Source: Acidovorax sp. (GTDB lineage Bacteria > Pseudomonadota > Gammaproteobacteria > Burkholderiales > Burkholderiaceae_C). From it: DNA of 38,974 nt. Position 1 is the stretch's first letter, and the number at the start of each line of letters is the position of its first letter. The notes beneath the pieces are model-generated. The model ran no database searches. It saw only the letters and a program-made list of their open reading frames with translations, and was not told where the DNA came from. A program made the translations under genes and the position numbers. Location: positions 1 through 38,974 of the forward strand of contig NZ_JALEGG010000218.1 of assembly GCF_022763525.1 (NCBI RefSeq), in the 5' to 3' direction. Positions 18,834 to 28,079 of this stretch are shown piece by piece.

Positions 18834-20195
18834 ATGAACGCGGATACCGACGACCTCACCGCCGCGCCTGCGCCGGCCATGCCGCCTCCCCATTCGGTGC
18901 AGCCTGCGGCCGGCGTGGGCTCGGAGGCTGCACCGGCCTGGAAGATCCTCTGCGTGGACGACGAGCCCAACATCGTTGCGGCGTTGCGCCGGCTGTTCCG
19001 CGGCAGCGGCTACGAGGTGAGCACAGCCAACAGTGGTGCACAAGCGCTCGCTATGCTGGAGCTGGAACCCGTGGACTTGGTCTTTTCTGACATGCGCATG
19101 CCGGGGATGAGCGGCGCCGAGCTGCTCGCGCAGATTCGCCAGCGCTGGCCGCGCACCACGCGCGTGCTGCTCACCGGCTACGCCGACATGGACTCCACCA
19201 TCGCCGCGATCAATAGCGGCGAGGTGTACCGCTACATCACCAAGCCCTGGGACGATGGCGAGGTGCTGACCACGGCCCGCCAGGTGTTCGAACGGCACGC
19301 GCTGGAGCGGGAGAAGGAGCGGCTCGAGGGCCTGCTCAAGGCCCGCAACCAGCAGCTGACCGAGCTCAACGAGACACTGGAAGAAAAAGTGGCCGAGCGC
19401 ACCAGCGAACTGCTTTCCCTCAGCCAGAAGCTCAAGAAGAACTACCTCAATTCCATCAAGGTGTTCGCGAACCTTCTGGAATGGCGCGGCGGGCACCTGT
19501 CCGGCCACTCGCGCCGTGTGGCCGATTTGGCCCGCCGCACGGCGCGCGCCATGAATCTGCCCGAAGCCGACCAGCAGGATGCATTCATCGCGGGGCTGAT
19601 GCATGACATCGGCCAGATCGCGCTGCCCGATAGCCTGCTGGGCCGCCCCGTGCCGAAGTTTTCCGAGGAGGAGATGTTGCAGTACCGTCGCCATGCCACC
19701 CTGGGCGAACAGGCCCTCATGGCGATGGATGACATGCACGTCGTGGCCAACATTATCCGAAGCCACCACGAACGCTATGACGGTCAGGGCTACCCGGACG
19801 GTCTGGCGGGCGACATGATCCCCCTGGGGGCCAGCATCCTCGCTGTAGCTGACACCTACGATGACCTGCAGATCGGCCACCTCAGCTCCACCCCCCTGAA
19901 CGCTGCGGACGCCAGGTCGATGATTGCGCGGGGGAGGGGGACGCAGTTTCACCCCGAAGTGGTGGACGTTTTCCTTCAAATGCTGCTGAAGGCCGCCCCC
20001 GTTTCCGAGGCACCGCCGCGCATGCTGCGCACAGGCCAGCTGCGGCCGGGGATGGTGCTGGCGCGGGATCTCCTGTCCAGTGAAGGCGCCGTGCTGCTGA
20101 CGGCCGACCATGTGCTCACCGTCGAACTGATCAAGCGGCTGAAGCTGCGCGAAGGGCGCGATGGCATTGAGATGATCTTGCCGATCAAACCGTAA
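18834..20195 (+). CDS. Response regulator with HD-GYP domain (RpfG-type)
   Basis: 453 residues. A proline/alanine-rich leader (1-35) precedes a receiver (about 37-155, Asp86 phospho-acceptor, tail YITKPWDDGEV), a coiled coil (about 160-205), an HD-GYP domain (about 205-390) and a C-terminal segment (GQLRPGMVLARDLLSSEGAV) like the start of the small protein at 16655. HD-GYP proteins hydrolyse c-di-GMP. Here the motifs are MHDIGQIALPD (His257-Asp258; the usual Lys of HDIGK is Gln) and HHERYDGQGYPDGL. The substitution may lower activity. ATG 18834 follows a TTG at 18831; the ATG is preferred. Nineteen bp after the kinase gene, its probable partner. Confidence 0.9.
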   Translation: MNADTDDLTAAPAPAMPPPHSVQPAAGVGSEAAPAWKILCVDDEPNIVAALRRLFRGSGYEVSTANSGAQALAMLELEPVDLVFSDMRMPGMSGAELLAQIRQRWPRTTRVLLTGYADMDSTIAAINSGEVYRYITKPWDDGEVLTTARQVFERHALEREKERLEGLLKARNQQLTELNETLEEKVAERTSELLSLSQKLKKNYLNSIKVFANLLEWRGGHLSGHSRRVADLARRTARAMNLPEADQQDAFIAGLMHDIGQIALPDSLLGRPVPKFSEEEMLQYRRHATLGEQALMAMDDMHVVANIIRSHHERYDGQGYPDGLAGDMIPLGASILAVADTYDDLQIGHLSSTPLNAADARSMIARGRGTQFHPEVVDVFLQMLLKAAPVSEAPPRMLRTGQLRPGMVLARDLLSSEGAVLLTADHVLTVELIKRLKLREGRDGIEMILPIKP

Positions 20196-20216
20196 ACAAA
20201 TCCCAAGAGGCAGGCC

Positions 20217-20750
20217 ATGCAGAGAATTCTTTTATTGGACGATGAGCCGAACGTCGTCTCCGCCATCAAACGGGTGTTGCGCGCAGGGTTCGGGCCGGAC
20301 CTGCGCGTCGATGACACGGTGGAGCCCGAAGTGGCCTTGGGTCGCCTGAAGGAGGCAGCCTTCGACGTGGTGATTTCCGACTACCGCATGCCGCTGATGA
20401 CGGGGGTGGAGTTCCTGGGCCTGGTGCGCGCCATCCAGCCCAATGCGGTGCGCATGATCCTGAGCGCATCGTCGGATTCGGAAAATCTCATGCGCGCGGT
20501 CAACGACGCGGAAGTGTTCCGCTACCTCCTCAAGCCCTGGGACGAAAAGGATCTGCTGGGCCACGTGCGCGCCGCGCTGGAGCGGGCAGACCAGTTGCGC
20601 CACGAGAGCGAGTTGGCGGATGTGGGCCGCCACGAGTTCGGCCAGCTCAGCGCCACCGAGCTGGAGCGCCGGCGGCTGGAAGCCCTGGAGCCCGGCCTGA
20701 CCCGGGTGAGTTGGGGACCCAATGGCGAAGTGCTGGGGCCGGACAATTGA
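20217..20750 (+). CDS. Stand-alone response regulator receiver protein
   Basis: 177 residues with one receiver domain: acidic pocket LLLDDEPNVVSA, phospho-acceptor Asp55 in VISDYRMP, a Ser/Ala-rich signalling strand (MILSAS), and the closing motif YLLKPWDEKDL. After about residue 125 comes a helical tail (ADVGRHEFGQLSATELERRR) ending in an acidic coil with no recognised output domain. It may pass phosphate or act through protein contacts. The receiver resembles those of the first and fifth genes of the operon. Shine-Dalgarno AAGAGG before ATG 20217; last gene of the rightward cluster. Confidence 0.88.
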   Translation: MQRILLLDDEPNVVSAIKRVLRAGFGPDLRVDDTVEPEVALGRLKEAAFDVVISDYRMPLMTGVEFLGLVRAIQPNAVRMILSASSDSENLMRAVNDAEVFRYLLKPWDEKDLLGHVRAALERADQLRHESELADVGRHEFGQLSATELERRRLEALEPGLTRVSWGPNGEVLGPDN

Positions 20751-20861
20751 AATGAACTGCGGCGACCATCGCAAGGTGAACCCGCACACCCCGTGTTGCG
20801 CCGCTCAGGCACTCTTGCCCTGCGCCGTGTCGTGGCAGGGGAAGTGAGGTTTCTCCGCAAC

Positions 20862-22052
20862 TCAGAGCGGCTCTTCGCGCGATGTCAGCTCGATGCGCTC
20901 CATGGGTAAATCGGTTGCCAGGCGGTCTACCGCGGCCAGCCGCGCAGGCTCAGCGTCGGCAAACTGCTGGGCGATGCGCCGAAACTCTTCGGACAGGGTC
21001 AGGAAGGCATCGACCATGTCGGGGTCGAAGTGGCTGCCCCGCCCGTCGCGAATGATCGCTACCGCCTGCTCGTGAGAGTAGGCCGGCTTGTAGACGCGCT
21101 CGGAAATCAGCGCGTCGTACACGTCGGCCACAGCCATCAGCCGCGCGGAGAGCGGAATGGTGTTGCCCACCAGGCCCTCGGGGTAGCCTGAGCCGTCCCA
21201 TTTCTCCTGGTGGCGGTACGCAATCTCTTTGGCATAGCGGAAAAATGGGTTGTCTTGCGTAGTGCCGGTTTCGGCTGCAATGATGGCGTCACGCCCCAGC
21301 GTGGTGTGGGTCTTCATGATCTCGAACTCTTCCGGTGTGAGCTTGCCGGGTTTGAGCAGGATGCGGTCGGGGATGCCGACCTTCCCAATGTCGTGCAGCG
21401 GGGCAGACTTAAAGATGGTTTCGATGGCGGCGTCGGTCAGCTCTTCCTTGAAGCGGGGGTGGTGCTGCAGGTGACGGGCCAGTGTTTCCACGTAAAGCTG
21501 CGTGCGCCGGATGTGATTGCCGGTCTCGTTGTCGCGCGTTTCGGCCAGGGAGGCCATGGCGCGAATGGTGGCGTCCTGCAGCTCGGCGACGGCCCGGGTG
21601 CGGTTGGCCACCTCTTGCTCCAGAAACTGGTTGTGCTGGGCCAGGAAGTCGCGCGCGCGCTTGAGCTGCAAATGGTTGCGCACCCGGGCCATCACGATGG
21701 CGGCGTTGACGGGCTTGGTGATGTAGTCGACCGCACCCAGCTCCAGGCCAATGCTTTCATCCTCGGCCGCGCTCATGGCTGTGAGGAAGATCACGGGGAT
21801 GTCTTCAGTGTCGGGGTTGAACTGCAGGCGACGCAACACCTCGTAGCCATCCATGTCCGGCATCATGATGTCCAGCAGGATCAGGTCGGGCTTGCTGTCA
21901 CCCGCTACGATCTGCAGGGCACGCTCGCCACTGGGCGCCAGTTTGACCTTGTAGTCGGTACGCAGGAGGTCGCTCATCAGCGACAGATTGTCGGGTGTGT
22001 CGTCTACGACCAGCACCGTGCATTTGCCACTGGGCGCGAATGGGCTATTCAT
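20862..22052 (-). CDS. Response regulator with HD-GYP domain, partner of hybrid kinase
   Basis: 396 residues: receiver (about 12-130, Asp61 in [13 protein letters not shown], Lys in YITKPVN), coiled coil (about 135-165), then HD-GYP. The motifs are [11 protein letters not shown] and [14 protein letters not shown]; the second His of the usual HHE triplet is Gln, a variant I believe occurs in a subclass of RpfG-type regulators. [15 protein letters not shown] and [14 protein letters not shown] complete the domain. Predicted c-di-GMP phosphodiesterase, activated by phosphorylation. ATG 22052 overlaps the hybrid kinase stop by 8 bp, indicating coupling; the longer frame to 22121 would run deep into the kinase gene. 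It is not closely related to the HD-GYP protein at 18834, whose receiver is of the KPWD type. Confidence 0.92.
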   Translation of the reverse strand: MNSPFAPSGKCTVLVVDDTPDNLSLMSDLLRTDYKVKLAPSGERALQIVAGDSKPDLILLDIMMPDMDGYEVLRRLQFNPDTEDIPVIFLTAMSAAEDESIGLELGAVDYITKPVNAAIVMARVRNHLQLKRARDFLAQHNQFLEQEVANRTRAVAELQDATIRAMASLAETRDNETGNHIRRTQLYVETLARHLQHHPRFKEELTDAAIETIFKSAPLHDIGKVGIPDRILLKPGKLTPEEFEIMKTHTTLGRDAIIAAETGTTQDNPFFRYAKEIAYRHQEKWDGSGYPEGLVGNTIPLSARLMAVADVYDALISERVYKPAYSHEQAVAIIRDGRGSHFDPDMVDAFLTLSEEFRRIAQQFADAEPARLAAVDRLATDLPMERIELTSREEPL

Positions 22053-25000
22053 GGACTGGGTCCTCCTTGTTGTTGGAATGTGCGGTGGACGACTCGCGCA
22101 ACACGGCAAGTGCCTCCACAAAGTCGTAGCTCTCCAGTGCTCGTTTCATCTGCCCGTACCCCGGTCCGAGCAGAGCCTGCAGGGTGGGAGCGGACTGCTT
22201 GAAAACTTGGATGGCGTCAGAGTCGTCGTCGGCCAGCAGTGCATCCAGCTGCGCCACCAGTTGGCGGGTTTCAAATGCGTCCATCCGGGGGGCACTGGCA
22301 GATTCCGCGCTGACCAGCTCTTCCGCCGGCAGAGCCCGTTGCAGCGCCGCGATCAGGGCCCGGCATGCCGCTTCGAGGGGCTGAAGCAGCGGCTCCACCA
22401 GTTCGGTCGAAGCCTTCTGCGCAATGGCTTCTTCCACCCGCTGCGCCAGGGCAGCCACGGTAGGAGCGCCAATGGTGCCGGCCGTGCCTTTGAGCGTATG
22501 CATGGCGCGCTGGGCCTCGTCGAGCCGCCCGGCGGATAAAGCTGCGCGGGTGGTCTCCACCGCATCGGCTTGTCCCGCTACAAACTTGCGCAGCAGGCCC
22601 TCATAGGCGGGCCGTTTGTCCAGCACGCGCCGCAGGCCGGCGGTCACGTCGAGCCCGTCGATGCGGCGCAGGGCGTCGTCCGCAAAAGGCGCAGGAGTGG
22701 GGCGGGGTACCCCCTCGGCATCCAGGGAGGCACCCGCAGGCGGCTGCAGCTTGGCGTCTGCCTCGCCTGCTTCGATCTCACCTGGAGTGCGTGGCGCAAT
22801 CCACTGGAGCAGGGCGGCGAACAGCTGGTCAGGGTCGATGGGCTTGGGCAGGTGGCCGTTCATGCCCGCTTCCAGGCACAGGTCGCGGTCGCGGCTCATG
22901 GCGTTGGCCGTCATGGCCAGCACTGGCAACTGCGCCCAGGCAGGGTTCTGACGCAAGTGCCGGGTGGCAGTGAGGCCATCCATCACCGGCATCTGCATGT
23001 CCATCAACACGAGGTCGTAGCGGGTCTGGGCCAGCATGTCCAGCGCCACCTGCCCGTTCTGCGCCACATCCACCACCAGACCTGCGCCGCCCAGCAGCTC
23101 GGCGCCCACTTGCTGGTTGAGGTCGTTGTCGTCCACCAGCAGCACCCGCGCTCCAGCGATGGCAGACAAGTGCGTAGTGCGGCGTGGCGCCGCTTGCGCG
23201 CCACGCCCGTCAGACGACAGCACCGGGCCGCCCAGGGCTTGCATGGCGGCATCAAACAGCTGCGAGGGGCTGACGGGCTTGGATAACATCAGCGACAGCC
23301 CGGCACGTTGCAGCTCACTCTGCACGTCGTCGTGGCCTGCGGCGGTCACGATGACCGTTTGGGGCGGCTGCCGCAGGCGGGCCAGGGCCCGGTGCGTATC
23401 AAACCCGTCCATGCCGGGCATTTTCCAGTCCACAAAGGCGATTTGGCAGGGGCGGCCCGCTTGTTCGGCAGCGTGCGCCCGGACCACTGCCTCCTCGCCG
23501 GAGGCGGCCGTGGTGACGGCAAAGCTCATGCGGGCGAGCATCTCGCCGAGGATATGCCGCGCCGGCTCACTATCATCCACCACCAACACATGGCGCCCGC
23601 GCAGATCGGGGGTCGGGAGCAGCGGCGCGTGGCGCGGGGTGCCCAGGCCCAGGCGGGCGGTGAACCAGAAAGTGCTGCCCACGTGAGGCTGGCTTTGCAC
23701 CCCCACCTCGCCGCCCATGAGCCCGGCGAGCTTCTTGGAGATGGCCAACCCCAGGCCGGTGCCACCGTACTTGCGTGTGGTGGAGGTGTCTGCCTGTTCG
23801 AACGACCGGAACAGCCGCGACTGTTGCTCAGGAGTCAGGCCGATGCCGGTGTCCTGTACCTCAAAGCGCAGCAGCACGCCGGTATCGTCGCGCGAGGTTT
23901 CCGTGACCCGCACGATGATTTCACCCTCGTCGGTGAACTTGACCGCGTTGTTGGCGTAATTCACCAGAATCTGCCCTAGGCGCAGCGGATCGCCGCGCAG
24001 GTCGTCGGGCAGGGCAGGGTCCACATCGAACAGCAGCTCCAAACCCTTGTGCGCGCATTTTTCGCTGACCAGGTTGGCTACGTTGTCCAGAACGCCGCGC
24101 AGGTCAAAGTCCACCACCTCCACCTCGAGCTTGCCTGCTTCGATCTTGCTGAAGTCCAGGATGTCGTTGATCAGGCCGAGCAGGTGCTGGCCGGAGCGCT
24201 GGATCTTTTCTACATAGTCGCGCTGGCGCGGCGTGAGGTCGGTGCCCAGGGCCAGGTGACTCATGCCGATCACTGCGTTCATGGGCGTGCGGATCTCATG
24301 GCTCATGTTCGCCAGGAAGTCCGACTTCATCTGCGAGGCGTCTTCGGCGCGGGCGCGGGCAATCTCAAGTTCGTCTTCGTGCTCGCGCAGCGCTGCGTTG
24401 ACCTTTTGCAGTTCCACCGTGCGTTCTGCCACGCGGGCCTCCAGGACCTCTTCGTTGCGCTTGAGGGCCTCCACCAGTTCGTTCTGCGCAGCCATCGCCT
24501 GCGAGGTGGCCTTTTCACGCTCCATGAACTGCCGTGCCATCGCAAAGGCCAGCAAAAACGTGAGCAGCGCCTGAAATGCCGTGAGCCCGGTAGTCAGCAG
24601 GGTCTGGTGCTTGACTTCGGCATTGCGCGAATCGCCCAGCAAGGCAGACACGCGTGAAGCATTGAGAGAAAGCTCCTGCACCGTCTCACGCAAGCCGTCC
24701 AGTTCGGTGCGCAGCAACCGCATATTGGCCTGGCGTGAAGGCGCATCTACGCTGGCACCGAAGTAGGTGTCACCCGCCGCCACAAACCGCTGCAGCGCGG
24801 CCAGCGCATGGGCATAGATGGGCTCGTCCTGCATCAGTGTGCGCGAAGTGCCGCTCTCCAGCGCGCTGAAACGGCTCAGGAAGAGGTCGTACCGCAGCTC
24901 CAGCTTCTCCATGGAGATGCTGGCAGGGTCCAGCTCGAACTGGTGCAGCGCGTGGTCCAGCTTTTCATACTCGACGTTGAGCTGCAGAAACGACCACAGT

Positions 25001-25158
25001 GCGTTGACATCACCGCGACGCATCACTGCCTCCACGCTGCGGTACTGGCTGTACTGCACGGCAGCAATGGCCACATAGGCCAGCACCAGCCCCGCAATGA
25101 TCAACCGCAAGATGTGTGTGCTGCGGAGCATGCGTGGGAGTCTGCTGGGCCGGGCCAT
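22045..25158 (-). CDS. Hybrid sensor histidine kinase (HK-REC-REC-Hpt)
   Basis: 1037-residue inner-membrane kinase. Membrane helix at about 17-35, a helical periplasmic sensor of about 150 residues (four-helix-bundle type by its heptad character), second helix at about 188-207, coiled coil, H-box [14 protein letters not shown] with His287, and ATPase domain ([39 protein letters not shown]). Two receivers follow ([11 protein letters not shown] and [18 protein letters not shown]), then an Hpt domain with [14 protein letters not shown], whose His completes a phosphorelay. The next gene, a REC-HD-GYP protein, overlaps its 3' end and is the obvious final acceptor. Upstream, 8 bp away, is a periplasmic protein that may supply the signal. 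Start chosen at ATG 25158, with a weak Shine-Dalgarno. Confidence 0.94.
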   Translation of the reverse strand: MARPSRLPRMLRSTHILRLIIAGLVLAYVAIAAVQYSQYRSVEAVMRRGDVNALWSFLQLNVEYEKLDHALHQFELDPASISMEKLELRYDLFLSRFSALESGTSRTLMQDEPIYAHALAALQRFVAAGDTYFGASVDAPSRQANMRLLRTELDGLRETVQELSLNASRVSALLGDSRNAEVKHQTLLTTGLTAFQALLTFLLAFAMARQFMEREKATSQAMAAQNELVEALKRNEEVLEARVAERTVELQKVNAALREHEDELEIARARAEDASQMKSDFLANMSHEIRTPMNAVIGMSHLALGTDLTPRQRDYVEKIQRSGQHLLGLINDILDFSKIEAGKLEVEVVDFDLRGVLDNVANLVSEKCAHKGLELLFDVDPALPDDLRGDPLRLGQILVNYANNAVKFTDEGEIIVRVTETSRDDTGVLLRFEVQDTGIGLTPEQQSRLFRSFEQADTSTTRKYGGTGLGLAISKKLAGLMGGEVGVQSQPHVGSTFWFTARLGLGTPRHAPLLPTPDLRGRHVLVVDDSEPARHILGEMLARMSFAVTTAASGEEAVVRAHAAEQAGRPCQIAFVDWKMPGMDGFDTHRALARLRQPPQTVIVTAAGHDDVQSELQRAGLSLMLSKPVSPSQLFDAAMQALGGPVLSSDGRGAQAAPRRTTHLSAIAGARVLLVDDNDLNQQVGAELLGGAGLVVDVAQNGQVALDMLAQTRYDLVLMDMQMPVMDGLTATRHLRQNPAWAQLPVLAMTANAMSRDRDLCLEAGMNGHLPKPIDPDQLFAALLQWIAPRTPGEIEAGEADAKLQPPAGASLDAEGVPRPTPAPFADDALRRIDGLDVTAGLRRVLDKRPAYEGLLRKFVAGQADAVETTRAALSAGRLDEAQRAMHTLKGTAGTIGAPTVAALAQRVEEAIAQKASTELVEPLLQPLEAACRALIAALQRALPAEELVSAESASAPRMDAFETRQLVAQLDALLADDDSDAIQVFKQSAPTLQALLGPGYGQMKRALESYDFVEALAVLRESSTAHSNNKEDPVHE

Positions 25159-25166
25159 GCGATGGG

Positions 25167-25697
25167 CTATCTGATGCGCAGGCTGTTGAGTTGCCAGGCC
25201 GCGCGGTTGTAGTACACCTCGCTGCGCAACTCGGTCTTGGTATCGAAGGGGTAGACGATGAACAGAGGGCCCTTTTCACGCACGGGCATGGGCCGGTTGT
25301 TCATGAGCCGGGCCACGATCACATCGTGGCGGGTGGCATCCTCGACGGGAATTTCGGTCTTGTAGTCGTTCAGGGCCACGGCCGTGATCTTGCTGCCCTT
25401 GGCGCCCACGGCAGCCAGCACATCGCGCAGAAGGGGGCCGGTGAAAGTGACGGCGGCTGGGTACCACGGGGTCTTGGTGGAAAAGCTGTGCTGGGGCAGC
25501 GTCTCCAGCATCTTCATGTCGAACTGCGCCTGAGCCCCATGGTTGGTGTGCGTGATGGCACCTTCGACGGTGAGCACCACCGGGCCAGTCGCCTTGTCCA
25601 GGGCTTGGGCACCCGTGGCAAACAGCGCTGACGCTCCAAGGGCGGCGCCCGTTAGCCAGAGAGCGCACCGGCGTTTATTTAGAAGACGTGCATGCAT
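25167..25697 (-). CDS. Periplasmic molybdopterin-oxidoreductase-fold protein without Mo-ligating cysteine
   Basis: 176 residues with a Sec-type signal peptide (basic [10 protein letters not shown], hydrophobic [16 protein letters not shown], cleavage near AQA-LD). The mature part resembles the small SUOX-like oxidoreductase molybdopterin-binding family: VLTVEGAIT, the [22 protein letters not shown] region, [14 protein letters not shown], and [10 protein letters not shown]. The only cysteine is in the signal peptide, so the Cys that binds Mo in sulfite oxidase is absent and cofactor binding is doubtful. A very strong Shine-Dalgarno (AAGGGGGG) precedes ATG 25697. First gene of the leftward operon with a hybrid kinase, so a ligand-binding accessory of that kinase is the leading guess. 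Confidence 0.75.
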   Translation of the reverse strand: MHARLLNKRRCALWLTGAALGASALFATGAQALDKATGPVVLTVEGAITHTNHGAQAQFDMKMLETLPQHSFSTKTPWYPAAVTFTGPLLRDVLAAVGAKGSKITAVALNDYKTEIPVEDATRHDVIVARLMNNRPMPVREKGPLFIVYPFDTKTELRSEVYYNRAAWQLNSLRIR

Positions 25698-25809
25698 GAC
25701 GATCCCCCCTTGTTTGCAGCAGTCTCATCGATAGACGCACAAACGTAAACCAATTTATACAGCCGGTCGCTGTTTCGGCATAGATGGCGTGCCGATGCAA
25801 GAGGTGATC

Positions 25810-25848
25810 AGGCTTCTGCTGGGCCTCTTGGCGAGGCGCAGCAAGCCT
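25810..25848. repeat. Long hairpin about 100 bp from dif
   Basis: Three stacked stems: AGGCT/AGCCT, TGCT/AGCA and GCCTC/GAGGC, with a 5-nt loop TTGGC at 25828-25832. A run of six Ts follows about 10 nt later (25859-25864), so on the + strand it looks like a loose intrinsic terminator. However, no rightward gene ends upstream. Confidence 0.45.
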
Positions 25849-25949
25849 GTCGCTCCATTTTTTGCGGTGATTGGGAGGAGCACGCCTAACGGGGGAAGCC
25901 AAGGGCCCGGCATGCCGTGCCCACACCCAGGCCATCTCTCGGATCATTG

Positions 25950-25977
25950 ATTTAACATAATATACATCGTATCTACC
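25950..25977. other. dif: Chromosome dimer resolution site (dif)
   Basis: 28-bp site in the XerD-centre-XerC layout. The left arm ATTTAACATAA (25950-25960) is identical to the XerD arm of E. coli dif. The centre TATACA (25961-25966) is identical too. The right arm TCGTATCTACC (25967-25977) keeps 5 of 11 positions, including the outer ACC, which is acceptable because XerC arms vary between species. It is the only such match in the window, lies in a non-coding gap, and coincides with the strand switch of KOPS-like octamers. XerC/XerD, directed by FtsK, would resolve chromosome dimers here. A Xer-integrating element could also carry such a site, but no second copy is present. Confidence 0.87.
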
Positions 25978-26109
25978 CACGCGTGCTGTTCTCTGTTCGG
26001 TAGTTCCGATCGCCTCCGGATCGTTTGCGACCGATGCAGGCAGTTGAGTCATCACAAACGAACCATTCCAGCCCGAAACCAAACTCTTCAGTGCAATGAA
26101 GGGACGGCC

Positions 26110-28068
26110 ATGCAACTTGATTTTGAACGCGCCCGCAACGAAATGGTGGCAAATCAGCTTCAAGCACGGGGCCTCCGGGCCCCCAATGTGCTGGAGGCCA
26201 TGCGCAGCGTGCCGCGGGAGATCTTCCTGCCGCCCTCGCTGCAGAACCTCGCATACGAGGATGCGGCCATCCCGATCGACGAAGATCGAACCGTCCCTCA
26301 GCCGTATCTTGTCGCCCTCATGGCCGAGGCGCTGTCGCTCGACGCCCATGCCAAGGTTCTTGAGATAGGCACCGGCTCGGGCTATGCCACCGCCGTGCTC
26401 GCGCGGCTGGCAGCAAAGGTCTACAGCGTGGAATCCAGCGCTGCCCTGGCAGCCGAGGCAGCCGCCGCTCTGCAAGAACTGCGGTGTCCCCATGTGCGCA
26501 TCGTCCATGCGGATGCCAGGCTGGGCTTGCCGGACCATGGTCCTTTCGATGCGATCTTCGTAAATCCTGGCGGCGCGGAATTGGTGGGAGCGCTGAAGGC
26601 TCAGCTTGCACTGGGCGGGCGCATGGTCTTGCCCGCGGGCGCGGACCCGGCCGTTCAGGAACTCATTCGGTTGACACGCAAGGGGCCCGAAGATTTCACG
26701 GTCGAAGACATGGCCGACATCCGGGTGGCCCCGCTGGCTGCGCAAGCCGCACGCCTCGCGGTAATGCAGCCACCGAAGGCGGTACAAGCCATTGCAGCCG
26801 CCTGCGAGCAGTTCGATACGGTCGACTCCGCGAATCTCGAACCTCTGCTGGCCCGCATTGGCGACGCTCGGGTCGTATTGCTCGGCGAAGCGACCCATGG
26901 AACCTCGGAGTTCTACCGGATGCGAGAGAACATTTCGCGCGAACTGATCGACCGCAAGGGTTTCAATTTCATCGCCATCGAAGCCGATTGGCCAGACGCC
27001 GCACGGATTGATCGCTACGTCCGCCATGCCGGCCATCGTTCCGCGCGATGGTCTGCTTTCGCAAGATTTCCGGCATGGATGTGGCGCAACCAAGAGACTC
27101 GCAAATGTGTTGACTGGCTCCGCGCCCGCAATACAGGGCTGCCCAAACACGAGCGGGTTGCTCTCCATGGCCTGGACCTCTACAGCCTTTACAACTCCAT
27201 CCATTCGGTGATCGCGTATCTGGAGCAGGTGGACCCGGCCACCGCAGAGGTCGCCCGGCGGCGCTACGCTTGCCTGACGCCTTGGCAGTCCAACCCAGCA
27301 AGCTACGGGTATGTGGCTCTCAATGATCAATACCGCAGTTGCGAACGCGAGGTCGTCTCGATGCTGTCCGACTTGCTCATCGCAGAACAGCGCTACGCCG
27401 CTCAGGATGGCGAACACTTCCTGGATGCGGTACAGAACGCGCGCCTGGTGGCCAATGCCGAGCGCTACTACCGCAAGATGTACTACGGTTCGCGCGCCTC
27501 ATGGAACCTGCGCGATAGCCACATGTTCGAGACATTGCAAAACCTGCTGAACTTTTACGGCCCTCGCAGCAAGGCCATTGTCTGGGCGCACAACTCGCAC
27601 ATCGGAGATTGCCGGGCTACCGAGATGTCACGCCGAGGTGAACACAACATCGGGCAGCTGTGCCGCGAGGAATTCGGCGCAGGCGCCTATCTGGTCGGGT
27701 TCGGCACGCACAGCGGCCATGTTGCGGCGGCATCGGATTGGGATGGTCCGATGGAAGTCAAGCAGATTCGCCCATCGATGGCGGGCAGTTACGAACGCCT
27801 CTGCCACGACGCGGGGTGCGCCAACTTTCTGCTGCCACTTCGAAATCCGAAATCTGAACAGTTGATTGAGGATTTGTCGAAACCCCGGCTGGAACGCGCG
27901 ATCGGTGTCATTTACCGACCCGAGACCGAACTACAGAGCCACTACTTCCAGGCTGTGCTCCCCCGGCAATTCGATGAGTACATCTGGGTAGACCAATCCA
28001 GTGCGGTGTCACCCCTTACGACCGAGGTGATCGAGGGCTTGCCCGACACCTACCCGTTTGGGCTCTGA
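26110..28068 (+). CDS. Protein-L-isoaspartate O-methyltransferase fused to erythromycin-esterase-family domain
   Basis: 652 residues. Residues 1 to about 215 are a PCMT domain repairing isoaspartyl damage: MVANQLQARGL, AMRSVPREIFLPP, the signature TVPQPYLVALMAEAL, SAM-binding VLEIGTGSGYATAVLARL. Residues about 230-650 are an erythromycin-esterase-like domain: LLGEATHGTSEFYRMRE (Glu260 and His263, the metal/catalytic pair of EreA/EreC), FIAIEADWPDAARIDRYV, WMWRNQE, and WAHNSHIGDC with the later catalytic His. Despite the name, most family members outside resistance elements have no shown macrolide activity. ATG 26110 with GAAGGGAC is chosen over the longer frame from 26044. First gene of a tight run with the hydrolase (11-bp gap). 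dif lies 133 bp upstream. Confidence 0.9.
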   Translation: MQLDFERARNEMVANQLQARGLRAPNVLEAMRSVPREIFLPPSLQNLAYEDAAIPIDEDRTVPQPYLVALMAEALSLDAHAKVLEIGTGSGYATAVLARLAAKVYSVESSAALAAEAAAALQELRCPHVRIVHADARLGLPDHGPFDAIFVNPGGAELVGALKAQLALGGRMVLPAGADPAVQELIRLTRKGPEDFTVEDMADIRVAPLAAQAARLAVMQPPKAVQAIAAACEQFDTVDSANLEPLLARIGDARVVLLGEATHGTSEFYRMRENISRELIDRKGFNFIAIEADWPDAARIDRYVRHAGHRSARWSAFARFPAWMWRNQETRKCVDWLRARNTGLPKHERVALHGLDLYSLYNSIHSVIAYLEQVDPATAEVARRRYACLTPWQSNPASYGYVALNDQYRSCEREVVSMLSDLLIAEQRYAAQDGEHFLDAVQNARLVANAERYYRKMYYGSRASWNLRDSHMFETLQNLLNFYGPRSKAIVWAHNSHIGDCRATEMSRRGEHNIGQLCREEFGAGAYLVGFGTHSGHVAAASDWDGPMEVKQIRPSMAGSYERLCHDAGCANFLLPLRNPKSEQLIEDLSKPRLERAIGVIYRPETELQSHYFQAVLPRQFDEYIWVDQSSAVSPLTTEVIEGLPDTYPFGL

Positions 28069-28079
28069 GGAGGATTGGC

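Larger units (their letters stand above)
25698..26109. other. 412-bp divergent intergenic region holding the dif site
   Basis: Lies between the leftward signalling operon and the rightward damage cassette. It contains no gene. It holds a -10-like TATAAA for the leftward operon (complement of 25755-25760), two hairpins (25775-25795 with TCGGCA/TGCCGA arms, and 25810-25848), and the dif site at 25950-25977. GAAGGGAC just upstream of 26110 is the Shine-Dalgarno of the rightward gene. Confidence 0.7.

Noticed and set aside
25167..25697. Functional sulfite-oxidase-type enzyme
   Set aside because: Only the fold is suggested; the molybdenum-binding cysteine and the partner domains are missing.
25675..27417. 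580-codon - strand frame crossing the dif region
   Set aside because: Opposite the PCMT-esterase fusion and the intergenic gap; no family motifs.
26110..28068. Macrolide resistance gene
   Set aside because: The esterase domain is chromosomal, fused to a repair methyltransferase and within a stress-type gene run; the family name alone does not show resistance.
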